A DNA stretch of 64,000 nt from Cyanoderma ruficeps. Lineage: Eukaryota > Chordata > Aves > Passeriformes > Timaliidae. Position numbers and translations under genes: made by a program. The notes beneath the pieces were generated by a model. That model was not told the DNA's origin and did not search any database. It worked only from the letters and a program-made list of their open reading frames with translations. This document shows positions 11,975-23,694 of the stretch, one piece after another (within the stretch, counting starts at the first letter, position 1; each line of letters begins with the position of its first letter). Location of the stretch: assembly GCA_008694505.1 (NCBI GenBank), contig VZDJ01004378.1, positions 5,965,532 to 6,029,531 of the forward strand, written 5' to 3'.

Positions 11975-12772
11975 GTAAGGCTTCAAAAGAAATAATAAGC
12001 AGTGTTTATAATAAGGTCTTTAGCATTTGGCTCATTTAAAGGAGGCTGTGGGTAACATCTCAATTACCAAGTTACTGTGCCCTCAACCTGGAGCCTTTTC
12101 CCTCTAATTTTGTCCCACAAGTGCAAGTAGCTGTGATAACCCTTTTTTTGTTATGCTTATGCGTATTCTTTTCTTTACAAGTCCCTAAACAGACTTCATG
12201 AGGCATACAGGGCATACAGCATGTTGATATAGTAAAGGGGCTTCCTCCAGCAAGAATTGTGTATTAAACCTTGGGAAAAAAAAAAAACTTTCAACAAAAC
12301 TTTTGGAGGCTTCCTCATAGTGGAACACCTTAAAACTTTGAGCTTTTCTTGCATGACAGAGTGGACCTGTAACTCCTGTCTGTCCCTACACCAACACCCT
12401 TTAAATCCCAAATGTGGTGTGTCAGGTCCAAAAGAAGTAGAGTTTTGTGTCTGATAGATCCTCGTGGGAAGATCCTGTTGGCCACAAATCCAGCTGAGAG
12501 GGCTGCCCTTCTGAACAACCCAGGTCTCAGAGAAGCTCCAGAACTGAGCCTTGAGGGCTAGCCAGGTCCTGCACAGCACAGACATAGCAACAACACCTCC
12601 TAGGAAGGTTTCATGAGGCCCTTTTCCTATGAAGGTGACATCCCTGGGGCTTGGGAAAATGAAATGATGGAAGTGGGGGTGTTGACTTGGGGCTGTGCAG
12701 ATGTTATTTGTCTTGTTTGTCTTTTCTCTTGTTGTTGGTCCCTCACCTGCTCTGACTTTGTGGAACTGTCAG

Positions 12773-12900
12773 AGGCACAGTCAAGGCATGCAAACAAAAG
12801 CATCATTCTTACGATCCAAGAGGAGGAAAGGGGAGCCCATTCAAGGGACTCTTCTTTATGAAATCCTGAGAGATCCTCATTCGCTGATGAAATCCTGCAA
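12773..12900 (+). CDS. Exon, 128 nt, phase 0 to 2
   Basis: Acceptor TTTGTGGAACTGTCAG opens a segment reading RHSQGMQTKASFLRSKRRKG, then EPIQGTLLYEILRDPHSLMKSC. The next in-frame codon would be a stop if no splice occurred. The donor CAA|GTAGTG is weak in its downstream bases. Ending in phase 2 fits the phase-2 starts at both 14717 and 29932. The basic KRRKG patch could be a linker. Family not recognised. Confidence 0.62.
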
Positions 12901-13967
12901 GTAGTGATTGCAGTGCCCTGTGGGGTATTAGTGGCACTGGGGACCAGACAGCTCTTAGAAGCTAGCACAAACCCCAGAGGAGCCCACTGGTGTTGGAAGG
13001 CTTCTGTAGGATTGATTAATCTATTTGATTGATGGTTGTACAGCTAATATTTTTTTGAGGAGCTAGATCTGGAATAGGCAGGGTATGGCACAATTATCTG
13101 GCTTGACTCTGCAGTGGATGAAACTTCCCAAGTTATCTGGGGAAAAATGTTTCTTTAGTTTCTGTGATTTGAAGTATTCTCTATAGAAGAAGTGTGCATC
13201 ACCACTGTTGATCATGCATATTTGAATAGCTGTGTGCCCAGTACATTAGGTGGCTACATAGGATAGTGTTATCTTATGTAATGATGATCTTTATAGCTAG
13301 TTGGGTAAAGTACAGCTAGTCACATTTTCAAAAGAAGTATACACAGACACATGGAAAATCTGAGAGTTTTTCAGTGACTTATTATTTAATTTTGCATGTA
13401 ATAACTAATTCTCCTTTTGTCCAGTTTTCCCATTTATCCTATATTGTGTGATCTACCTACTGCTCAATGATGCTGATCACTGGAGTTCCTGACAACAATG
13501 CACCAGTGGAGGTGTTCTCAGAACAACATTTCAAGAAAAGACAGGGAATAATGAAACTCACAAGACACCTGGTTTTATTTCCAAACAAAATAGGATGAGG
13601 TTTGGAGAAAATGTTATGTCTTTCAGGTTTTCATATTTCGTAGAAAAATCAATGGAGCATGAAAAACAGACCTTGGAAAATTAACCAAAGCCCTAATTTT
13701 CTGCAAAAAGACTGCTTCAGTAGAAATACTTCCATCAAGCTGTTAGAAACATGAGCCTCCCTGCTGATACAGTGCTCTGCTCTGAATTGGAAAAATGGAT
13801 GTGGACTCTTTGACATTTGCATACATCCCAAAGACACAATTCAGGTTCCAGCACAAGTTTGTCTTCATGCAAGATGTCAGTCCCTTGAACTCCACTGAAA
13901 GCTCTTACTCCTAGGCAATACCTGGGAGACCTGCTTCCAGCTCTTAATTCTCCTTTTGCCTTATTAA

Positions 13968-13994
13968 CTTATTAACTCTCTCTGAGTTAATAAG
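13968..13994. repeat. Hairpin, perfect 11-bp arms
   Basis: CTTATTAACTC and GAGTTAATAAG flank a TCTCT loop. The left part overlaps a 20-bp string (13958-13977) that recurs exactly at 46767-46786. Confidence 0.8.
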
Positions 13995-14400
13995 AAGCTC
14001 TTTGCACTTCATGACCAAGATGCTCCTGTCAGTATTGAACTATAATAGATCCTTATCTTCACCATTTATATCAGCAACAAAATGTATATTATCTTTTTGT
14101 AACACTTGCTTGAATTGAGCAGTGGTTTGTATCAAACATTTTTATGTTAATGATATTCTTGCAATTCCTTTTGTAGTATAAAATAGTTAATTATCAATCA
14201 TGACAATCCTGCTATGGGTTTGGATAAAGTATTTCATGCTACTCTTTATTAACCCTGTTGTCAAACAGCAAACAAAAAATATGAGTGGTCTCTCTTAGTT
14301 CCTGTTGCTTTGGAAGCTAGTTACATGACTTCATTTGTAAATTGCTAGTCTTTTTTTTGAAAAGAGAAATTTAAAAGCATCTTGGCTGGTTTTTAAAAAA

Positions 14401-14448
14401 TCTTTCTTTCTTCCTTTCTNNNNTTCTTTCTTCCTTTCTTTCTTTCTA
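14401..14448. repeat. CTTT/CCTT microsatellite with assembly gap
   Basis: Pyrimidine-only TCTT and CCTT units on both sides of four unknown bases (14420-14423). The true length is probably not represented. Confidence 0.85.
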
Positions 14449-14716
14449 TATTATCATTAATATGCTATGTTTAAGTGCTCTATTTCAAATTGGTAGGCTG
14501 CAGTTTCTGAGTCTTCTCAGTCAGCCTTCTGAAAGCTAATTAACTCATAATTCAATTTAGAGCAGGATTTTATCAGCAGAAAGTCATAATCAGAGAGGAA
14601 GGATGGAGTAATGACTAATGAAGTTTTTTTCCAAGGTCTTTACCAGTCTTCCTTGGTGACCTTAGAAAATCTGTGTAAATATTCTTATTTTCTTTTCTTG
14701 TGTCTGTTTTATCTAG

Positions 14717-14785
14717 AGAGGAAATATTTTGGTCAAAGATTATTGCTGTACATGATAATGACTTAAAAATGCTGCTGTCCAGATA
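14717..14785 (+). CDS. Exon, 69 nt, phase 2 to 2
   Basis: A very strong acceptor (TTTTCTTGTGTCTGTTTTATCTAG) precedes a segment reading EEIFWSKIIAVHDNDLKML and LSR. The donor TA|GTATTC is only fair. Phase 2 on both sides fits between 12900 and 29932; the junction codons become AAA (Lys) and TAT (Tyr), neither a stop. Other frames close quickly or lack a donor. Reads as a continuous helix with its neighbours. Confidence 0.55.
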
Positions 14786-15920
14786 GTATTCTTCAAATAT
14801 GTGTCATGTTGCCTTTGAGCCAGTAATGAGTCCCAGGAGTTTTTCCTAACGTAACCAGGTTAGAAGGGTCCTCTGTTACTTAAGGTCTTGCAAGTAAGAG
14901 AGTAGAATGCATGGAAAAATTTTTCATAGTCTGTGGTAATAAATTCTCCACTATAAAATTTTAATGCAGTATAATTGTGATTACTTAATTGTAGCTTTCA
15001 AATAGCATTTTCATTTGTTTTAAGATGCATCCGTCTAGTTAATGAGACTGAGAAGGAACTTACATGAATATCAATTAAGTCCATGTGATTTTTAAAAATA
15101 GTTGTTTTGGGAGATAAAATGTAGAACAGGTGCACATCCATCCCATGACTTTTCCTCTAAGTACACTGCTAAAAACGCATCTTTATCTAACATCCAGTAA
15201 TTGCCTAGTTAATGTCAAAAAACTGTTAGGATGCTTTGTCTTCTGTAGGATATTCAGACATTCTAAGTTATTTTTACATTAGAAGGCAGCAGGGAGTCTT
15301 ATTTTAGTACTACCTGTTCACCACAGTGCAGGATTTCTGGCATTAATCTGAAAAAGGCGGTTTCATTTTTGTCATTGAATTGAAATGCTTTTGAAAGTTA
15401 CCAGGCTGACAGCTCTGGAGACTGCCATCCTGTTTTTATTTGTTGGATGGGTACAACACTGGCAGTGACTGCTCAAGCTGTCCTGCATTGTTCTGTTGCC
15501 ATCTACTCTAGGCAGATGTAGAAGGTCCATCCATAAAAAGGAGAGAGACAATCTTCATTACTTTGTATTGAAAAACAGTAACAGTTCTGCAGGGCTTTTA
15601 AATACTATAATCTTCTGTTGGAATGACACTCACACCACCATGTTTATTTACATCTGTCTTGACTGGTACCAGTTGAAGATAATTAAGTCCATTGAAATAA
15701 GATATCTTCTCCCTAATTTTTCTATAGTCAATACAGACGTCAATTCTGCCAAAATAAAATTCAGAGCTGAAGCCTAAATTTAGGATCAGCAAATCTCTAA
15801 TGTCACTCCACACCCCCCCATGAAACTGCAAAAGGTTAAGTATCCCTACAGCAGACTCACAGCTCAACGCACCAGTCTCCCTACAAGCCCTGAAAGTGAT
15901 TACCTTTAGGCATTCTCCTA

Positions 15921-16148
15921 AACTACCTGAAAGGAGGTTGCACTGAGATGGGAGCTGGTCTCTTTCCCCAAGAAATAATTGATAGAATAAGAGGAAGTGG
16001 CCTCAAATTAGAGGAGGTTTAGATTAGATATTGGGAAAAAAATTACACTAGAAGCAGTGAAAAGATTTCACAGCCAGCACTGGAACAGGCTGCCCAGAGA
16101 AGTGGTCGAGTCACCATTCCTGGGGGTATTTAAAACTACTGAATAGAT
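15921..16148 (+). mobile_element. CR1 LINE, left part, interrupted
   Basis: Contains the CR1 3' region landmarks in order: CCTGAAAGGAGGTTG, a CCTCAAATTAGAGGAGGTTT block, GGAACAGGCTGCCCAGAGAA and a GTCACCATTCCTGGGGGTAT block. It stops where the nested element begins and resumes at 16565. Non-coding decayed 3' region. Confidence 0.85.
16142..16148. repeat. 7-bp target-site duplication, left copy
   Basis: AATAGAT lies at the left edge of the nested CR1; the identical string at 16565-16571 lies at the right edge, inside the older CR1. Confidence 0.7.
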
Positions 16149-16564
16149 TGATTTGGAAGGGTCTTTAAAGGTCATCTAGTCCAACCCCCCTGGCATGAGC
16201 AGGACGTCTGCAATGGGATCAGGTTGCCCAGAGCCCCATCCAGTTTGACTTTGAATGCTTCTAGGGGTGGGGCATCTACCACCTCTCTGGACAACCAGTG
16301 TTTTACCACCTCATTGTGAAAAAGTCTTCTTGATATCTAATTGAAATCAACCCTCTTTTAGTTGAAAACCTAAGAAGTTTGTTCCTATCTTTGTTGTAGG
16401 CCCACTTCAAGTACTAGAAGGCTACAATATGGTCTCCTCAGAGCCTTCTCTTCTCCAGGCTGAACCAGCCCAAGTTTCACCTCATAGGAGAGCTGCTCTA
16501 TCCCTCTATCAGCTTGGTGGCCTTTCTCAGCACTCCCCCCAACAGGTCTGTCTCCTTCCTGTAA
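16149..16564 (-). mobile_element. CR1 LINE nested inside another CR1
   Basis: Read on the minus strand this 416-bp piece is a 5'-truncated CR1 3' region. On the + strand it shows GGAAGGGTCTTTAAAGG, GTCATCTAGTCCAACCCCC, a GGGGCATCTACCACC block and GCTGAACCAGCCC in the reversed order expected. It splits the + strand CR1 into two parts flanked by AATAGAT, so it inserted later. Confidence 0.85.
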
Positions 16565-16673
16565 AATAGATGTGGTGATTAGGGACATGGTTTAGTGGGG
16601 CTTGGAACATTAATGGTTGGATTCTTAAAGATCTTAAAGGTCTGTTCCAAGTAAGTGATTCTATGAATCTACA
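16565..16673 (+). mobile_element. CR1 LINE, right part, 3' end
   Basis: Continues the element that stops at 16148: GATGTGGTGATTAGGGACAT, GGTTTAGTGGGGCTTGGAA, then a TTAAAGATCTTAAAGGTC block and a GATTCTATGAATCT tail. The first seven bases are the right copy of the target duplication. Confidence 0.85.
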
Positions 16674-19600
16674 ATTCTAACCCACAAGTTTTCAGTTCTC
16701 TCCCCAGGAAACACTGTACAAGATAAAAGTTGTATGGATAATGTTGGTCTTGAGAATGCACTTTTTCATATCCAGTTCCCAAAATACTTCAACAGAGGAA
16801 TGCCTCGGTACTTTGTTAATATTCTGGAGCGATGTATTTTCATTTCTCTGAGTATTGCCCAGGACACTGATAGTAATGAGTCACATATTCTTATAGGATT
16901 GATATATTTTAGTTTTACCTAGATATTCTGAGTTTGTAATACAAGAGATTAAATTTCAAGCAAACAAAAGTACTCAATTTAAAAATGCCCAAATAAATAC
17001 TATTTACAATTGTAAATATTTAATAACAGCCTAGCTATAAATGTCAGAGAAAATATCAATTGATTCTAAGCTTGTATCTGGAAGTCATCTAGCTTACAAG
17101 CCATAAACACTAATAGTTGCCCAGTCCATATGATCCATATGAAGCAGAATTTGCACACAGTATCTGCAATTATTGCATTCCTGGGAGATGGTATATTAAT
17201 GCTGGACTGTAGAAGAGTGAGTGCATTTCTTTTTAAACTTTTTGATGATGTCTGTAAGAGAGCAGGAAGGTACTGGGGCTGGGTTTTCTACTGAGATTTC
17301 TACCTCCTTTGTGAGTGCTGATGCTAAACTTTTTCAAGATGGAGGCTGATCCTCATAGACAGCTTTTCCTTGCATGGAAATGTTAATGCCCCTTTTACAG
17401 TCCTCTCCTCTCTTATGGTAAACATGACTTGTTTATCATGGCTCATCTAATCTGCTAGCAAATCTTAACTCTTCCTACCCTTGCATTCTGTAGAATTCCT
17501 CCTAAGGCCATTCTGTACCAGGCACCTTAAATTTACTGTGGACATGTATCAACATGGGATTCAAGTGGGGTCTCATTTCTATGACTCTAGAGACTGGAGG
17601 GTTTGATGATCAGTTTGGGATGTCTAATTTCCAAACCTTGTCCTTAACTGGTACAATGATGCTACTGCATCTGCATACACGTGCTCACTCCTCGCCCAGC
17701 AAATAACCCATTCACTGCCTTGACACTTTTCTTAGTTAATTAGCCTCAACTTTTTTTTAAGCATCCCTTTCAATTTGCTACTACAAGGCACATGCAGCCA
17801 AGGTTATGAAGCTTTCAGAAGTCTGACTGTTAGATTGTAGCATGTGACATACAAGCATCAGACACTCCACAGCAGCTGGAAGTTGTAACTATCATAATTA
17901 CTTTTCCTTTCTCAAGTAAGAAATATTTATTCCTGTTTAGGATCTATGTACTCACGTATTTCACAGGAAATGTTTTGCTGGTCTTTGAACTGCAAATTCC
18001 TCAGGTCTCCATAGGAACGTACATTAAAGGATGAAACTAGATGCTCTTGTGAAAGCTGAAATCTGCAGTATTTGAAAGATTTAGTTCCTAAAAATGTGCC
18101 TCTTGATCTATTGTGAATCAGTTATCTCAGTCTATCCACTCCCTATGTAATGCATGAATAACCCCCCCCCAAAATATTTCAAATGTATTAGAGACTTCTT
18201 CAACAGCACAACAGAGTGGACAGTATTAAGTTATTCTCTTATAACCATTAACTACAGAAACTTTGAAATTAAGAAAAAAATTACCTTCAGCTTAGTATTC
18301 CCAGCAAAAGTAATAAACAGCATTCTGAGTATAAGAATATATTGACCTTATCAGCATTTAAGGCCACTTTTCACCTCAATGAGCTTGAGAGAATAGTCAA
18401 GGGGTTTTTGTGTAAATTACCTAATTTTGTTCCTCCTCCACAGATTAACACTTACTGTTCTGGGCCTAAATTCTGGCTTCCTCAGAAGAAAGGTAGTTAT
18501 AAAGTTTTTGAAAAATATTTAGAACATTATACTTGTTACAAATGAAAAATATGTCTGGATACACCTAATCAGGTGAAATGTAGTTGTACACAAAATGGTT
18601 TTACATGCTGATGGTGACACTGCAACATGCTGAATGTCAGAAAAAAGGAAAAAAAGTGTTGCCTCAGGATAGTTTTTTGTCAAATGATAAGAAATGATAT
18701 ATGTATCTCAGCTTTTCTCTTTTGGTGTGCATTTAATCAGAAGTCACTGGGTAGCAGAAGATGCTGAGTGACACAGAATCTTAAGGGAAAAAGACCAAAT
18801 GCTGAAAAGAGAAAGAAGAGAAACTTTCACTTGCAGCATGTTCTGGAGCCTGTAAAAATGCAATCAGAGCCTTTCTTCACTGTGGATAAAAGGATCTTTG
18901 AGAATCATCTACTCTGGTTATATTTTGCTTCTCCACAATGCACTAGAACTACTTAATTGCTCCATCTGCCAATATACAAATTCTGAAACAACAGGCCTAA
19001 TGGTTTTTGAACATATTAACTTTCACATATGTTTGATTATTTCTAGTAGAGATGAAAAAACCCCCAAACCACTTCTGTGATAAAAAGCTGTGATCTCTGT
19101 TAAGATCCCTTTCCAGTAGTTTTGTATTTATTTAATACCCAAAGAAGGTTGCTGTCTCTCACGTCATTATTAGAGCCATAGCCAAAGAATATAATGCTTT
19201 CTTGGAAAGCTTTCTGCCACAGCATCATACTGTTCAAATTGTAAATAAAGACGGAAACAAACAGTGTGCAACTGAAAAATATTATTGTTATGTATCTGGT
19301 GGAACATATTATCTTTATTTATGCCTATAAGTAGTAGGCAATGAGGTTCAAATCCCAGTGTGTGGAGAACAAGACAACACACAGGATGGAGACCAGAACA
19401 TTAGAAATATTTAGTTTCTCCTCTTGTTTTTGGATGACAACAATACACTTTCCTGATATTTAATGTCTTGCTTTTCTGAATGTAATTCCTTCTATCTTTA
19501 CCTCCTGGAACGTATTTTGAGTCTAATAAGTTGAAACAACAGTGCTTCAAATTAAAAGGTGCTTAAATCTAAAATCGCTCTTAACAGAGAGATTTGAGAT

Positions 19601-22397
19601 TATGCATTTTTCTCAGGTTTAACTGCTCCACATTTAGTTTGATGTTTTGAAATATGATTCACATCACCTTTGTACTGTTAATGCAAGACAGTTTGATAGT
19701 TCATCCATCAGCAATTAGAAAACAGAAGGCCAAAGGCCTATATTAACAAGTAAGTAATGCAAGGATGAAGCAATGTCACCATAGCAACTTGGCTTGCACA
19801 CAGGATGCTGTATTTAACTTTGGGGAGTTCTTAAAAACTCCTGATTCCTGAAATAAATAAAGTCTGTGTGGTAGTGGGGCTGTGCCTTCAATGCTATAGC
19901 AGTAGATTTATCTTAGAAATGTGCAACTGCTTTGCCCCGATATAACTTACAAGAAACCAATGGTGTATGAGCACTTAAAGACATGCCTCATGGAAATCTT
20001 GACTTGCAGTTAGAAATGTGCAAGATTTGTTGCTTTTTTTTTTTTGAAACTGGGGAGGAGTTAGCTATAGAGCTTATTGCAGTAAGACAGAAGCATCTTA
20101 AAAATATATACCCAGGAATTACTCTTAGAGTTTTAATTTTTTTTGCTACTCCACACACATCCTTCTATCTTCGCAATTAGTGTGAGCTTTATCAGGTAAT
20201 GGTGGAAAAATACACATGGTTTTGTGTTTCTTTTGTGGGTTTGGATTTTCAAGCTCCTAAACTAGCTATTTGGATGGTGTTAATAATGTGAATCTATATG
20301 TTCTCAAGTCAAGAAAAAATCATGTGAATTAGCTTCACTAGAGGGTCATGCTGCTAGTAAAACAAGGTCTAGGCAGCCAATTTTTGCAAAACATACATTT
20401 CAATAACCTTTGGTAGGGAACACAGAAGTTTTAGAAGTGTGAGATTGTAGGATCAAAATTAATTCTTAGAAGGCACAAACACTGGTAGGTTTGAATGCTG
20501 TGTGGTTACTATTTCCCCTCAGCAGTCAGGCTGTAATTCTTCACCATTTCCCTATCTAGCTCAAGACTGCCTAAGATGATAAAATACCCAGGTCAGGAGG
20601 CCGGATTTGCTGGAGGACTTGTTACCTAACTGCCCTTCAGGGTGCCTGAATCACAGATTATTAAGAGTTTCATAGACCCCTCTTGAGTGGCTTTGTATCT
20701 ACAATCACTTGGCACCTTAGTTTCCAGTGCCAAGTTCTTACATTTCTGCAGAAACAATGAATACTCAACTACTCAGTGTTCACCTCACCTCCTGCTATGG
20801 CAAGACTTGCAAATGAGGCCTTTCCTGTCTGTATCTCACCTGTGGGATAAAAGCGCTCATGTCTTTATATATAATTATTTTCTGGGGAGAATCTCCCATT
20901 TGGGACAAGGAAATGTGAAGGTCTGTCAGTAGAAGAGACACATTTATGGACACTTAAATTCCAGCGGAAGATTTGACAGAATAGTCCCTTTTAGCCTTTT
21001 AAAGAAATTATCAGCAGGCTTACCAATAATTGAAAAAACACTGGTGTTCATAACATACAAAAGAAAGAGTCACTATTACAAAATTATATCATACCTGACA
21101 TGGTGTGGATTTCAACTATATAACTAAGAAATATACATAGAGGGAGTTGTGTTAAATCTTTGTTGTTGTTGTTTTTTGTTTTGTTTTCTCACACTCTGCT
21201 ATTGCACTCTTGTTCAGGACATGCTTGTACTATGTTTTAGTACCCTGTCTGAACAGGGAGTTTAAAACTCTCCATTATAATTAAATGCATTTTACATTAT
21301 TTCACAACCAGAAACTGTCATGAAAGTAGAAAAGTGCTGAAAAGCAAAAAATAAGAGAACAAAAAGTAGCGTGAATACTTTTAAAATTCCTGCAAAATAT
21401 CAAAGTCAGGTTACGAGACTAGCTTGAGAATATTTTGTCCACCCCATCAGTTTTTAAGTCAGTAATGTGTAAAAGCTGTAGGTTCTTTTAAGAGCCAGGT
21501 CCCGTGCCTAATGAATTCAGATGCCAGAGATTCCCCACTGCAGCAGAAAAGAAAGGTAAACGCTTTTAGGAGGGATAAACGTTGAAAATTTCCTGCTTCA
21601 ACACAAATACATTTTGGCTCAGCTCTTCAGTAAGGTACAATCCTATTATTTGCTGTGCCTGCTCCAGTGACAAACTTCTCAGTAGATGACTGTGATTAGA
21701 GACTCTCTGTCTTGAGGCCAGAGACATCCATCTGCCCGTCTGACCATCCTGCTGGGCTTCTTGACTAATTCAAAAACCTTAGGCACAGTGGAAAGACTGT
21801 TGAGGCCTATCCAGTCCCTGACTGTGACTCATGCTATTCATGTTACTCATCCATGTGGGCACTAATGAAGTGACTGTGAGGTTCTGGGAATGCAGGGGAT
21901 GGAGTCCAGGTCACAAGTGATGCTTGCCAATACTCCCACTCGACTGCAGAGGCCTGCCCTGGGTCATATGAGTCATGAATTTGGATGCAGATCTTTACTA
22001 ATAATGTCAGCATTGGGCTTCAACTTCCTTAAAAATAACATGCTGCTTTTTAAAGGTGGAATGGTGGGAAGAGGGAGACTGTGACAGGGAAACTGTCTAA
22101 TACCAGTGTTCAAGCTGGGAGAAGGATTTTGATCTAGGGTTAAAAAGATGTGCTCTCAGTTTCCAGAGGAGTCAACTACAGAGTTTCAAATACTGTTTGA
22201 AATGTTACATGTCATTCATGTCATATTGCAGAGACTAACAAAATCTCTAATCTTGTTCCCAGACTGACCTTCAGCTGCAGATCAGACCATGAGTTCAGGT
22301 TATTTAACTTTATTGTTATGAAAAGTTAAAACTGCTTGCAAAACACTCTCTGAATTCAAGGAAGGACATGTAAAACAAATAGCACTGTCTTATAAAT

Positions 22398-22680
22398 TCA
22401 TAGAATTGCAGAATGTTTGAGGCTGGAAGAAACCTCAGGAAGTTGCTTAGGTCCCTGTCCACTCGGGTTTTGAGTGTCATCAAGCTGAAGACTTCACAAA
22501 CTTTCTGGAAAACTTGTTAAAGTGTTCGGCCACACTCACGGGAAAAAAGGAATAAAATTCTTGTATGTTTGAGTATAAGTTCCTACATTTTGGCTTGTTA
22601 TCATTGCCTCAGCCTGTCAGGAGATGACTGAGAAGGGTCTGGATCCATCTTTGTTACTTCCTCCCAGTGCACAAGTTTTC
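22398..22680 (-). mobile_element. CR1 LINE fragment, minus strand
   Basis: Starts TCATAGAATTGCAGAATG, the reverse complement of a CR1 3' tail, followed by GGCTGGAAGAAACCTCAGG and a block corresponding to the CR1 region read as CTTGTTATCATTGCC on the + strand. More diverged than the nested CR1, so probably an older subfamily. Confidence 0.75.
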
Positions 22681-23662
22681 TGGAAAGGTGGATATTAGGA
22701 AAAGGTGTCATAATAGACTAGAACGCGAGGCACTTCCACACCCATGGTGGTGGTTTACCCATGCCCAAGTAAAGTGGGTGCTGGACCCTCTCTTTGTGGT
22801 TATGGAGTGACTGCCAAGAATAATTTTCAGTGATTCACATTAAGAATGTGAACTCTCACATGGAGTCCCATTTCTTCTAAGTGGTTTTATTAATGATTGA
22901 ATGATGAAGTAAAATTGATATGTTTCGAAAATCTACAGTCAATATGAATGAAGAAGTTGCTTTCATTTTGATAACAGCATCAAAACTGGAAATTAATAAG
23001 TCTAAAAAATTAGATATTCTCTGAAACTAAAAGCAGATGAAATTCAACAAAGACATGAAAATAGACCTGTAATAAAAGTGACTTTACACAGAGAAGGATC
23101 TGAGAGTTGTGGTGAATCACGAAGTGACTATGAGTAACAACACAGTTTTTTTTCCAAGAAAAAGTCTTGGTCAAAAATACATTCCTGGGGATATTGTATG
23201 CAGCCCTTGGGAAGTAATTGTTTTGTCCTGCTTGTGAGCCAACTGGATCTCAGACCAGGCGTCCACTTTTAGATGCCACATTTTTAAAAAGATGACTTGG
23301 AAAAAATCCAAGTTTGGTGCAAGGAATACTAAAGGATTTAGCAAACATAATCCACAAAGAAAAGTAATCCCATTCCTTTAGGCTGCAAAAGGGAACATTA
23401 AAAGGGGACGTTTGAATCTTCTAGTATGTAAAAAAAGATCATTATAAATAGAGTAATGATAATTTGTTATTTAAGACCAGAAAGAAAGGACAAAAAGAAA
23501 CGATTGCAACTAAATATTTTAATTTCTAAATTGCTTTATGAGTGCAGTTTTTAAGAAGGAGTATTTTGACTGTTGAAGTATTTAATACTGAAGTATTTAA
23601 GAAAATGTGTAAATGTGTTTTTTTGGGTGTGTTTAAGGAGTGTTCATACCAGCACCTGTTGG

Positions 23663-23694
23663 GGACAGTGCAGGGGACAGTGCAGGGGAGGGAC
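23663..23694. repeat. 13-bp tandem duplication
   Basis: GGGGACAGTGCAG occurs twice in succession in intron. Small local duplication. Confidence 0.75.

Larger units (their letters stand above)
12901..14716. other. Intron with hairpin and CTTT repeat
   Basis: No exon supported. Holds the TTATTAACT hairpin at 13968-13994 and the CTTT microsatellite at 14401-14448. Confidence 0.5.

Noticed and set aside
12196..12585. Minus-strand frame of 129 codons
   Set aside because: No recognised motif, no splice context, and immediately next to the + strand exon at 12773; treated as chance.
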